A stretch of DNA of 17,066 bases from Chitinophaga pinensis (GCA_943329105.2 CALQCP020000022.1:1-17066); one strand, 5' to 3'; shown: positions 7,414-14,837, counted from the first letter of the stretch. Translations and numbers: made by a program. The notes: generated by a model not told the origin, from the sequence alone.

Positions 7414-8583
7414 ATGGCAACCATCGAACTGAACCACGTCTCAAAAACTTACTCCGGCGATGTCCGCGCTGTCAGCGAGGCGACGCTTGCCTTCCGAGAC
7501 GGTGAGTTCATTGTGCTTGTGGGACCATCCGGATGCGGCAAGAGCACGCTGCTGCGGATGATTGCTGGCCTTGAGGCGATCACTGGCGGAACAGTGGCGA
7601 TCGGCGGTCGCGTGGTGAATGACTTACCACCGAAGGATCGTGATGTCGCCATGGTGTTCCAGAACTATGCGTTGTATCCGCACATGACGGTCGAGAAGAA
7701 CATGGCGTTTGGACTACTGCGCCGCCGCCAGCACAGTGGCCTTTCCGGTCTGCTGTTTCATGCCACGGAGCGACGTGCGGAGCTTGCTGCTATTGAGCGC
7801 AAGGTGCTTGATACTGCGCGGACACTTGGTATTGAGCCGCTCCTTGCGCGTCTGCCGCGCGCGCTCTCAGGCGGGCAACGACAGCGTGTGGCATTGGGGC
7901 GCGCGTTGGTACGTGAGCCACAAGTGTTCCTCTTTGATGAACCGCTCTCCAATCTTGACGCTCGCTTGCGGATTGAAATGCGCGCGGAGATTCGGGAACT
8001 GCACCGACGCACCAAAGCCAGCATGGTGTATGTGACGCATGACCAAGAAGAAGCGATGACGCTTGCGGACCGAATGGTGGTCATGAAGTTTGGCGTTGTC
8101 CAACAGTTTGGGACGCCGGGCGAGTGCTATGCGCGTCCAGCAAACCGATTTGTGGCTGGATTTGTAGGTACGCCAGTCATGAACTTCATTGACGGCCGCG
8201 TGGATGCCGGCGTGTTCGTTTCCACTGATATGCGTGTGCCATTGCCTGCCGCGCGCTGGCCGCGGATGCCCGCTGGTCCGGCGACATTGGGTGTGCGACC
8301 CGACCAATTGCGTGTCCTACACAGCGCGGATGCAGGCGCGGGAAACACGGCGACCGAAGGCACTTCGGTGCCCGCCACCGTACGTGCCATCGAGCGACTT
8401 GGAGACCGTATGGACATCGCTGTCATGATTGGCGGAACACGTCTGACCGCGCGCATTGAGAATGATGATCGACTGGTGGAAGGCGACTCCGTGTTGGTTC
8501 ACATCGGTCTTGGTGCCGCACATCTCTTTGCCAGTGGTGAAGATGGCGCGCGGCTTGCCGATGCGCATGACGTTGCGCGATAA
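7414..8583 (+). CDS. ABC sugar transporter ATP-binding protein, MalK/UgpC/MsmK type
   Basis: This 389-residue cytoplasmic ATPase powers the importer encoded just upstream. The nucleotide-binding domain shows Walker A GPSGCGKST (37-45), the Q-loop Gln83 (VFQNYALYPHMTV), signature LSGGQRQR (151-158), Walker B VFLFDE (171-176), the D-loop SNLDARLR and the switch His209 (VTHDQEEAMT). Residues 245-375 form the C-terminal TOBE/OB regulatory domain typical of CUT1 ATPases (GTPVMNF, LGVRPDQL). The helical segment between Q-loop and signature is about 16 residues longer than in E. coli MalK as I recall it (RRRQHSGLSGLLFHATERR, 103-121). Such ATPases can be shared by several sugar importers, so malK is not asserted as the symbol. 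It ends the operon, and a strong hairpin follows 8 bases after the stop. Confidence 0.95.
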   Translation: MATIELNHVSKTYSGDVRAVSEATLAFRDGEFIVLVGPSGCGKSTLLRMIAGLEAITGGTVAIGGRVVNDLPPKDRDVAMVFQNYALYPHMTVEKNMAFGLLRRRQHSGLSGLLFHATERRAELAAIERKVLDTARTLGIEPLLARLPRALSGGQRQRVALGRALVREPQVFLFDEPLSNLDARLRIEMRAEIRELHRRTKASMVYVTHDQEEAMTLADRMVVMKFGVVQQFGTPGECYARPANRFVAGFVGTPVMNFIDGRVDAGVFVSTDMRVPLPAARWPRMPAGPATLGVRPDQLRVLHSADAGAGNTATEGTSVPATVRAIERLGDRMDIAVMIGGTRLTARIENDDRLVEGDSVLVHIGLGAAHLFASGEDGARLADAHDVAR

Positions 8584-8591
8584 AAGTAGAA

Positions 8592-8623
8592 CCGCGGGTC
8601 CGGCACCTATGCCGGACCCGCGG
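8592..8623. terminator. Bidirectional intrinsic terminator
   Basis: A perfect 14-bp inverted repeat (CCGCGGGTCCGGCA and its complement) closes a 4-base loop, CCTA. It lies between two convergent genes, 8 bases after the ATPase stop codon. On the plus strand the tail is only mildly T-rich (GTATTTC). On the minus strand it is followed by TTCTACTTTTATC, a better U-tract, so it probably stops transcription from the secreted-protein gene as well. Confidence 0.85.
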
Positions 8624-8680
8624 GTATTTCATGCGTCAGCCATCATCTGCAGTGACAATGGCTCTAAGAGTCACCGAGCA

Positions 8681-9739
8681 TTAACCGGGGCACTGGCCCC
8701 AATCGCCAAGCATCTTCCCGAGGTCTGATCCGCTGACGACGCCGTCATGGTCAAAATCTGCAGGGCACACTGCGCCGCAGACTCCCCACCCGCCAAGCAG
8801 GTTTCCCAAGTCTGAGCCGCCGACGAAGTGATCGCCGTCAAGGTCGGACGGGCATGGATTCGGCGGAGTGCCGCCGCCAATGATGAAGAACTGATCTCCA
8901 GGGATCACCGACATGTCAATCAGACGCGGTTCAGCCATGTTTCCGTACCCAGCAGGTAGCGGAGAGATGAACTGGTTGGATGCGTAATCATGCCCGCCAC
9001 CGTTAATGAATGCGCAGACCTTGATTGGACTCACGCCGTCCCACCCGAGCACGGAGACAGGGATGCGGACTTCGATACCGGTACTGACACCAGCACCGGT
9101 TGAGGTGCCAGCTGGATCGCCATCCACGCCAGCGATGTTGCTGTTGTCGATGGCCGCTTGGATGCCATAGGTCACGTCATCAATGCGAATGACACCAGTA
9201 GTTGGATCCGTCACGCTTTGACCGATGTATGAACCGATGCCACCGCCCTCGGTCAGTACCTGTGCAAAGTTTGCATAGAGGGTGTACGGCGAGTTTCCGC
9301 CGGTGCAAGTGAAGTAGAAGTCTGCGTCAAATCCGGCGTCAAACTTCAGACCAGGCTGCGCGTTGACCGCATTGGCACCCATGCGATTCAGACCGTTGTA
9401 GTCAACGTCGACGTTGTCGCTGCGCAGCTGATTCTGACCAGCACCCGCCTTGCAGTCAATGAAGAGTTCAAACTTATTGAAGTTGCTCTGCATGTTGCCG
9501 GCGAACGTCAGATACAGGTAGCCGGCGGTCGCGTCGAGGCTGGCAAAGGCGCCATCAAGTTCGCTGCCGTTGCAAGTGCCCTTCAGGCCGTCGGTGCTGT
9601 TACCGAAACCGGTTCCCACCGACTGTACGACCGCGGCTGGTCCATAGGCCGCCTCGGCAGTACCGTCGACGATGACCTGAGCGAACGTGGATGCGCTGAG
9701 TACCAACGCGGACGATGCAACAAAGTAGTAGTTCTTCAT
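8681..9739 (-). CDS. Secreted protein with two C-terminal dockerin-like (EF-hand-type) repeats
   Basis: This 352-residue protein has a signal peptide (residues 1-20, cleavage after STFA). The middle part (22-280) is a Gly/Asp/Asn-rich, beta-rich domain. Its LYLTFAGNMQSNFNKFELFI stretch (75-94) resembles exported planctomycete proteins with a DOMON/CBM9-like look; that likeness is from memory and the function is unknown. After a short Gly/Pro hinge come two 26-residue repeats, each beginning and ending with Cys: CPSDLDGDHFVGGSDLG (296-312, unit ends at Cys321) and CPADFDHDGVVSGSDLG (325-341, unit ends at Cys350). Each has an Asp-x-Asp-x-Asp type calcium loop. I recall such modules as a C-terminal feature of many Phycisphaerales exported proteins. 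The start follows AGGAG with an 11-base spacing. It is a single-gene unit with its own promoter and terminator. Confidence 0.88.
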   Translation of the reverse strand: MKNYYFVASSALVLSASTFAQVIVDGTAEAAYGPAAVVQSVGTGFGNSTDGLKGTCNGSELDGAFASLDATAGYLYLTFAGNMQSNFNKFELFIDCKAGAGQNQLRSDNVDVDYNGLNRMGANAVNAQPGLKFDAGFDADFYFTCTGGNSPYTLYANFAQVLTEGGGIGSYIGQSVTDPTTGVIRIDDVTYGIQAAIDNSNIAGVDGDPAGTSTGAGVSTGIEVRIPVSVLGWDGVSPIKVCAFINGGGHDYASNQFISPLPAGYGNMAEPRLIDMSVIPGDQFFIIGGGTPPNPCPSDLDGDHFVGGSDLGNLLGGWGVCGAVCPADFDHDGVVSGSDLGKMLGDWGQCPG

Positions 9740-9743
9740 GTGT

Positions 9744-9754
9744 GGAGTTGCTCC
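9744..9754 (-). promoter_or_regulatory. Self-complementary Shine-Dalgarno region (GGAGCAACTCC)
   Basis: Read on the minus strand, the AGGAG ribosome-binding site of the secreted protein is followed 3 bases later by CTCC. GGAG-CAA-CTCC could form a small hairpin that hides the site. The stem is only 4 bp, so it may be weak alone. Confidence 0.35.
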
Positions 9755-9767
9755 TGCCTAAGTGCAC

Positions 9768-9818
9768 GCATCCCGGAATCGGGTGCTGAGTATGGAATCT
9801 GCTCGGGCAACTCGCCCG
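9768..9818 (-). other. Hairpins in the 5' leader of the secreted-protein gene
   Basis: Two small inverted repeats lie in the leader: 9768-9786 (GCA(T)CCCG-GAAT-CGGGTGC on the plus strand, one bulged base) and 9804-9818 (CGGGC-AACTC-GCCCG). They may stabilise the messenger or influence its translation. I do not recognise a known riboswitch. Confidence 0.35.
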
Positions 9819-9828
9819 TGCATCACTG

Positions 9829-9856
9829 AATGTAGGGGCAAGACGCACTTTGTCCA
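9829..9856 (-). promoter_or_regulatory. Putative sigma70-type promoter of the secreted-protein gene
   Basis: On the minus strand, TGGACA (9856-9851, 5 of 6 matches to TTGACA) is separated by 16 bases from TACATT (9834-9829). Transcription would start near 9822 and give a leader of about 80 bases, unlike the leaderless pattern at other genes here. Confidence 0.45.
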
Positions 9857-9990
9857 ACCTTAGTTCGCGAACGATCGGAATTCTGACGGGCAAATGCCAG
9901 ATTTCCTGCCGTCCATGCGGTCGTGGGCGCCAACTTCCCACAAGTCAACGAAGCCTGCCGCCGATAACTGCAGCCGCCCCGTCTCCCACC

Positions 9991-9996
9991 TATCCT
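9991..9996 (+). promoter_or_regulatory. Putative -10 element (TATCCT), leaderless type, for truA
   Basis: TATCCT ends 6 bases before the truA ATG at 10003. No Shine-Dalgarno sequence is present, which fits a transcript starting at the ATG. Confidence 0.45.
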
Positions 9997-10002
9997 GACA
10001 CG

Positions 10003-10797
10003 ATGCCGCGTTTCCGACTGGTCGTCGCCTACGACGGCACCAATTTCCACGGTTGGCAGCGCCAAGATCCGCCTGGTGCACCGTCACTGCGCACGGTGCA
10101 GGGCGTGCTGGAGGCTGCGGTTGCCACCGCCGTGAAGCGCCGAGTCGTTGTGATGGGCGCGAGCCGCACCGATGCGGGAGTGCACGGATTTGGACAAGTA
10201 GCAGCCTTCACCGCCGAGACGCGCATTCCGGTGGAGCGTATGGCGCTGGCGATCAACGCGCGGCTACCGCACGATGTCCGCGTCCGTTCCGCGGAAGTGG
10301 CTGACCCACACTTTAATCCGATTTCTGATTGCGTAAGTAAGTGCTATCGCTACTCGATTGCACATGGCGACTTGGGCACTGACGGAAATCTGCTCTTTGA
10401 GAAACGATACGTGTGGAGTACCAGGCACCCCCTTGATCACACACTCATGGCAGCCGCTGCGGGAGTGCTGGTGGGTACCCATGACTTTGCAGCGTTTGCG
10501 CAGGCGAGTCACGGCCGCGAGACGACGGTGCGATCGATCTATGGATGCACGGTGATCTCTCCTGAGCCCGGGCGTATCACCATTGAAGTTGCTGGCAACG
10601 GATTTCTCTACAACATGGTAAGAATCATTGCCGGAACACTCGTTGACGTTGGCCGCGGAAAGACTGACGTGGCGCATGTGCGCGAAGCACTCGCAACGTG
10701 CAACCGCACGGCTACTGGTCCAACTATGCCGCCACATGGTCTTCGACTGGAATGGGTTCGATACGGCGCGCTGCCAACCGATGAGGCTGATGCATGA
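10003..10797 (+). CDS. truA: tRNA pseudouridine(38-40) synthase
   Basis: TruA converts uridines 38-40 of the tRNA anticodon stem to pseudouridine in the cytoplasm. The 264-residue protein is of typical length. It opens with the family hallmark LVVAYDGTNFHGWQRQ (6-21) and carries the catalytic aspartate in SRTDAGVHG (Asp57). Later landmarks are AINARLP (83-89), FNPISDCVSKCYRYSI (104-119), GTHDFAAFA (158-166) and the C-terminal GNGFLYNMVRIIAGTLVDVG (199-218). The frame is open upstream to 9850, but the ATG at 10003 matches the family start and has a TATCCT element 6 bases upstream. The stop overlaps the ATG of the next gene (ATGA), so the two are translationally coupled. Confidence 0.96.
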   Translation: MPRFRLVVAYDGTNFHGWQRQDPPGAPSLRTVQGVLEAAVATAVKRRVVVMGASRTDAGVHGFGQVAAFTAETRIPVERMALAINARLPHDVRVRSAEVADPHFNPISDCVSKCYRYSIAHGDLGTDGNLLFEKRYVWSTRHPLDHTLMAAAAGVLVGTHDFAAFAQASHGRETTVRSIYGCTVISPEPGRITIEVAGNGFLYNMVRIIAGTLVDVGRGKTDVAHVREALATCNRTATGPTMPPHGLRLEWVRYGALPTDEADA

Positions 10798-12800
10798 TGT
10801 GGACCGTTCGCGCTGCTTGCGCACTGCTTTGTGCGCTCGGAACGCTGCAACTAACTGCCAGCGTTTCGGCACGAACGACGTCACGGCCGTTCAGTGCTGC
10901 TGCGCTCGAATTACCGCGCTCGCTCACTGAGAGCAACGCCGCACTTGATGCAGCGCGCACCGTGCGAACAGAGATGGACGCGCTGGCAACGCAGACTGCT
11001 GGGCTCACGCGTGATGCACGGGTGAACTTTCGCCGGGTGGCGTTCGATCTGCTGTTTCACGGCGCGGCAGCTCCGTTTGATTCGCAAGCGATGGTGATTG
11101 CCGGACTGCGTATGGTGGCGGTGCGTGCGGAACTTGATCAGATGCTCAGCAATCCACTTGCAACCGAAATTGATCGCAAGGGAGTTGATCGCAAGGCGGT
11201 GGATGAAGCACTGCTGCGCTTTGTTCAAGCGAGTGGCAACGGGCTTGAGCCGCTGCCGACGCCCGATCATCCAGAAGTGACACTTGTGCCAATGCTCTTG
11301 CCACTGGAGCAGGCGGTCGCGATATTGGAATCTCGCACCCCTGCTCCATCGCCAACGGCTTGGCCAGCACGCGCTGACTTCACGCTCGCCACCGCGATGA
11401 CCGAGGCGACCGCGCGCGACCCGGACGCAGTCATGGTTGCGGCCACGTGGATCGATCCCGAAACACGCCAGGCGCTGGCTGCGGCATTCCAGCGCGCTCG
11501 AAGTGCACGCGACGATGCCAGCATGCAGGCCATCACTGAATGCACGCGAGCGATTGATGCTGGCACGACCTTGTCACAGCACCCCGATGGTTGGACGACG
11601 AACGCCGTATGCCAAGGCCTGCGTGCACTGGCTGGCGCATTCAACCGCGAGAATGCACAGCGATTGGCTGATGCTGTTACCGCCGAAGTGACCTGCGTGA
11701 CGTTCGACCCTGCGCCACTCAGAAACGACCTGCGTTCCGTAGCAACCGACGTGCGAACGCGTGCCGTCGCACGCGGAGTTCGCGTCGCGCTGGGGCTGCC
11801 TGATCTCGCCCGTGGTTCGACCGCTGACACTGATCTGGCTGTCAAATCACTGCAGGCAGATGCTGCTGATCTTGTGCGAATTGGCGCGATGCAAGGGTGG
11901 GTCGATACGATCGGCGCGGTGCGCGCACCGTCCCGCGCGGCATTCGAATCAGTCAGTAAAGGATGGGCGACCGCCTTGCGCGACCCCGCTCGCGGGAATG
12001 CCGCGCGCGATGCTATGGACATGTTCACCGCCGAAGCAGATCTCATGACTGCCGGTCGGTTTGAACGCATGGTCCGACGCGGAGACCCAGCGGCCATCAA
12101 CGCCTGTTCGGGACGCTCAACTGAATTGCTTCAGGAACTCGACCGCCGACGAAGTACCTGGGCGGGTGCATGGGCGAGTGGAAAGGCGAATATAGAAGCG
12201 TCGCGACGTATGTTGCAAGGCTCACGAATTACAGAAATTTTGGAGTGGTCCGCAGCACTGCAGAGCCACGATGGAGTGGAGCGCCAGCTCAACGCGTGGG
12301 GAGGCTTTGCAGCACCTGCTGACGGATGGTTGCCGCACCCAAAGGCCATTGCTGCGCGTAGCGCGCTCGCGCTCGAAGCATTTCTCGCCGGGCAGGACGA
12401 AGCTACGGAAGCGGATGTTGCCAACGTGGAGTCCGATCTACCGCTCATGGTTGTGGTGGCGCGGCTTGCGGAGACGCTGGAGCCATGGCTGGCAACCCGC
12501 AACACACTCGGTGCAAGGCTTGCGGCCATCCGAGATGCACCGGCCACTCACGCATACTTGGCTTCCGACCGTGCCGCCCTCATGCAGCTCGCCCGCTGTT
12601 TGACGGAGGTGACGCGAGCGCGCATGCTCCGCCAGGGCGAGGTGGCCAAGGAGTTGCAGACCCTGACCACTGTCATTTGCGCTGAATTTGCGGGACAACT
12701 TGACGGTGATGTGGCACGATTGGCTGCGCTCAAGCGTCTGGCAGCGGAAATTGCCGCCCGCCCCACCACTCCGGCCGGCGCTTCCCCAAAGCGCCGCTAG
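10794..12800 (+). CDS. Exported, mostly helical protein of unknown function
   Basis: This 668-residue protein is not recognised. It starts in the ATGA overlap with truA (a second ATG follows at 10797). Residues 1-26 look like a signal peptide (TVRAACALLCALGTLQLTASVSA), so the protein is probably exported. The rest is rich in Ala, Arg, Leu, Asp and Glu with little Gly/Pro clustering, suggesting a long all-alpha fold. There is no further clear membrane segment, no enzyme motif I can name and no sorting signal at the basic C-terminus (SPKRR). A five-residue unit is duplicated in tandem (DRKGV-DRKAV, about 126-135) through a 15-base DNA repeat. Codon use and strand match its neighbours, and the frame is long and uninterrupted, so it is a real gene. 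Its TAG stop is part of the putative -10 element of the next gene. Confidence 0.85.
   Translation: MMWTVRAACALLCALGTLQLTASVSARTTSRPFSAAALELPRSLTESNAALDAARTVRTEMDALATQTAGLTRDARVNFRRVAFDLLFHGAAAPFDSQAMVIAGLRMVAVRAELDQMLSNPLATEIDRKGVDRKAVDEALLRFVQASGNGLEPLPTPDHPEVTLVPMLLPLEQAVAILESRTPAPSPTAWPARADFTLATAMTEATARDPDAVMVAATWIDPETRQALAAAFQRARSARDDASMQAITECTRAIDAGTTLSQHPDGWTTNAVCQGLRALAGAFNRENAQRLADAVTAEVTCVTFDPAPLRNDLRSVATDVRTRAVARGVRVALGLPDLARGSTADTDLAVKSLQADAADLVRIGAMQGWVDTIGAVRAPSRAAFESVSKGWATALRDPARGNAARDAMDMFTAEADLMTAGRFERMVRRGDPAAINACSGRSTELLQELDRRRSTWAGAWASGKANIEASRRMLQGSRITEILEWSAALQSHDGVERQLNAWGGFAAPADGWLPHPKAIAARSALALEAFLAGQDEATEADVANVESDLPLMVVVARLAETLEPWLATRNTLGARLAAIRDAPATHAYLASDRAALMQLARCLTEVTRARMLRQGEVAKELQTLTTVICAEFAGQLDGDVARLAALKRLAAEIAARPTTPAGASPKRR
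11170..11196 (+). repeat. Short tandem duplication (15-base period)
   Basis: TTGATCGCAAGG occurs at 11170-11181 and again at 11185-11196 inside the exported-protein gene. The duplication is in frame and encodes two similar pentapeptides (DRKGV, DRKAV). Confidence 0.8.
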
Positions 12801-12803
12801 GCT
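12798..12803 (+). promoter_or_regulatory. Putative -10 element (TAGGCT), leaderless type, for the deacetylase gene
   Basis: TAGGCT ends 6 bases before the ATG at 12810. Its first three bases are the TAG stop codon of the upstream gene. No Shine-Dalgarno sequence is present. Confidence 0.35.
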
Positions 12804-12809
12804 TTGCGC

Positions 12810-13487
12810 ATGAACATTCTTGTTGCAGGACCGCATCCCGACGATCAAGAACTTGGCATGGGAGGCACCATTGCCCGCTTGGTATCGCAGGGACATCGCG
12901 TGCTGTTGTTGGACCTGACCGATGGCGAGCCAACGCCCTTTGGGGATCGAGCAACCCGGGCGCGCGAGTCAGCGGAGGCCGCGCGCATTCTTGGCGCGGA
13001 ACGCATCACGCTCGACTTACCGAATCGCACCGTCACGCATTCGATCGAAGCGCGGCACAAAGTTGCTTCGGTGATCCGCACCTTCCGCGCAGAGATGATC
13101 TTTGTTCCATACTTCGAAGATGCTCACCCAGATCACCTTGCTGGGACCCGCATTGTGGAAGACGCGCGCTTTGATGCAAAGCTCACCAACTGTGGTTTGG
13201 CCGGAGAACCGATCTATCCGAAGTGGTTGTTTCACTACTACGCGACCCACTTGCGGATCGTGCCGCAGCCGTCGTTCGTGTTCGATACCACGGGCTTTAG
13301 TGAGCAGAAACGCAATGCAGTGTTGGCGTATCGAAGCCAGTTTGTGGACAACCCGGGAAACAGACGGGTGGTGGACTGGCTTGACGCTGCCGGTACGTAC
13401 TTCGGCAGCCGCATTGGTACAGCCAGCGCGGAGCCGTTCTTTGCGCGCGAGCCCATTGGACTCACTGGACTTTCTGCGCTGGCGTGA
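12810..13487 (+). CDS. PIG-L/LmbE family deacetylase, BshB1-like
   Basis: This 225-residue protein is a zinc-dependent N-deacetylase of the PIG-L/LmbE superfamily. The N-terminal metal motif is AGPHPDDQELGMGG (6-19; His9, Asp11, Asp12), and the second metal/active-site motif is HPDH (106-109). The pattern of DLTDGEPTPFG (35-45), ARILGAERITLDLPNR (58-73), IRTFRAEMIFVPY (89-101) and the late PSFVFDTTGFSEQKRNAVLA (154-173) followed by YRSQF resembles BshB1. That enzyme removes the acetyl group from GlcNAc-malate in bacillithiol synthesis. No bshA or bshC is in the window, so the pathway role is inferred and a different amide substrate is possible. The ATG at 12810 is preferred over an in-frame TTG at 12804 because it directly precedes the family start. 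It lies 9 bases after the upstream stop. Confidence 0.88.
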   Translation: MNILVAGPHPDDQELGMGGTIARLVSQGHRVLLLDLTDGEPTPFGDRATRARESAEAARILGAERITLDLPNRTVTHSIEARHKVASVIRTFRAEMIFVPYFEDAHPDHLAGTRIVEDARFDAKLTNCGLAGEPIYPKWLFHYYATHLRIVPQPSFVFDTTGFSEQKRNAVLAYRSQFVDNPGNRRVVDWLDAAGTYFGSRIGTASAEPFFAREPIGLTGLSALA

Positions 13488-13542
13488 AGGACGCGCACGC
13501 AGCGATACCAAGTCCGGCAGATTGCGATGAACGCTTGGATGA

Positions 13543-14733
13543 TCAGGCGAGCTTCTTGACCGTTTCCACAACGCTCTCGGCAACCCAGTGGCGCTGCGCT
13601 TCTGAGAGTTCGCCGTAGATCGGCATGGCAATCGTTTCGAGCGCGGCGCGCTCCGAATGCGGGAACACACCCTTCTGGTACCCCAAGAATTTGAAGCACT
13701 CCTGCATATGCAAGCAGAGCGGGTAGTAAATCTCGGTGCCAATCTTGCGCTTGGTGAGCTCATCGCGCACCGCGTCACGGATGCGCGCTGGCACGCGGAT
13801 CACGTACTGGTTGTAGATATGACGGCCAGCAGCCGGCGCCTTGGGGAAACGAAGCGGAAGTCCGCCCGCGTCAACCGGAACTGAACTGTCGGCAGCACCA
13901 TGCGCGGTGAAGAATTCGTCGTACCACGCGGCATTGCGCTGGCGCGCGTTACTCCACGAATCAAGGTGCCGGAGCTTGATGCTGAGCACCGCGGCCTGCA
14001 GCGCATCCAGGCGCGAGTTCATGCCGATTTCTTGGTGGAAATACTTTGGCTCCATGCCGTGATTACGCAGGCGCTTCATACGGGCCGCGTGCACATCAGA
14101 GTTGGTGGACATGATGCCACCGTCGCCAAATCCACCAAGGTTCTTGGAAGGGAAGAAGCTGTAGGTACCAATATCGCCAACGCTTCCAACGCGGCGACCA
14201 TGCACATCTTCCGTGCCAATTGCTTGCGCGCAGTCTTCAACAACCGTCAGGTTCCGCGCCTTGGCGATCGCCATGATGCTGTCAAGATCCGCCGCTTGAC
14301 CAAAGAGATGCACGGGCATCAAGCACTTGACCTTCTTGCAGCATCCGAAGGCTTCTTCAGTTGACTTTGGGCAAATGTTGTAGGTGGTGGGGTCGATGTC
14401 CACAAAGACCGGGCGTGCGCCCAGGCGATGCACACTGCCGGCGGTGGCGAAGAATGTGAACGTTGGAAGAATCACCTCGTCGCCAGGCCCAACATCAAGC
14501 GCTTGCAGCGCAAGCAGAATGGCGTCAGAACCATTCGCGCATCCGATTGCATGCTTGGCGTGGCAATAGGCGGCCACTTCCTTCTCAAGCTCGTCGATCT
14601 TGGGGCCACCGATGAAATACTGGCTCTCCATGACGGCGAGCACTGCGGGCTCGATCTCAGCACGGATGGTGGCGTACTGCGCTTTCAGGTCAAGAAGCGG
14701 GACAGTGACTTCACGGGCGGTCGCGGTGGTCAT
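13543..14733 (-). CDS. DegT/DnrJ/EryC1/StrS family PLP-dependent sugar aminotransferase
   Basis: This 396-residue fold-type I PLP enzyme most likely transfers an amino group to a nucleotide-activated keto-sugar for surface glycans. Family landmarks are VPLLDLKAQYA (11-21), YFIGGPKIDELEKEVA (39-54), ANGSDAILLAL (66-76), GDEVILPTFTFFATA (84-98), the PLP-ring aspartate in VVEDCAQAIG (Asp167), the Schiff-base lysine in SFFPSKNLGGFGDGG (Lys197) and NSRLDALQAAVL (239-250). Length is typical. Variants of this family (WecE, VioA, PglE and others) cannot be told apart by eye, so no symbol is given. The frame is open upstream to 14829, but the ATG at 14733 matches the family start and has a TATCAT element 6 bases upstream. 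It is convergent with the deacetylase gene, with a 55-base gap holding no clear terminator. Confidence 0.93.
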   Translation of the reverse strand: MTTATAREVTVPLLDLKAQYATIRAEIEPAVLAVMESQYFIGGPKIDELEKEVAAYCHAKHAIGCANGSDAILLALQALDVGPGDEVILPTFTFFATAGSVHRLGARPVFVDIDPTTYNICPKSTEEAFGCCKKVKCLMPVHLFGQAADLDSIMAIAKARNLTVVEDCAQAIGTEDVHGRRVGSVGDIGTYSFFPSKNLGGFGDGGIMSTNSDVHAARMKRLRNHGMEPKYFHQEIGMNSRLDALQAAVLSIKLRHLDSWSNARQRNAAWYDEFFTAHGAADSSVPVDAGGLPLRFPKAPAAGRHIYNQYVIRVPARIRDAVRDELTKRKIGTEIYYPLCLHMQECFKFLGYQKGVFPHSERAALETIAMPIYGELSEAQRHWVAESVVETVKKLA

Positions 14734-14739
14734 TACGAG

Positions 14740-14768
14740 ATGATACGGAGCAGCGCGTTTCCGGTCAG
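14740..14768 (-). promoter_or_regulatory. Promoter of the aminotransferase gene, leaderless type
   Basis: On the minus strand, CTGACC (14768-14763, 4 of 6 matches to TTGACA) is followed after 17 bases by TATCAT (14745-14740). TATCAT ends 6 bases before the ATG. There is no Shine-Dalgarno sequence. This is the best promoter match in the window. Confidence 0.6.
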
Positions 14769-14837
14769 CGTGCGGGCCGACAACATTCCAGAAGCCAGTT
14801 CCGCAAAATATGCCCCAAAGACTGAGCAATTACTCGG

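Noticed and set aside
9863..9872. Perfect 10-base palindrome GTTCGCGAAC upstream of truA, considered as a LexA-type box.
   Set aside because: It lacks the spaced half-sites of known SOS boxes and neither neighbouring gene is a damage-response gene.
11267..12100. A 277-codon open frame on the minus strand inside the exported-protein gene.
   Set aside because: It is Ala/Arg/Ser low-complexity sequence opposite a longer frame with signal peptide, translational coupling and normal codon use.
13488..13542. CCAAG...CTTGG inverted repeat between the convergent deacetylase and aminotransferase genes.
   Set aside because: Only a 5-bp stem with a loop of about 20 bases and no T-tract; not supportable as a terminator.
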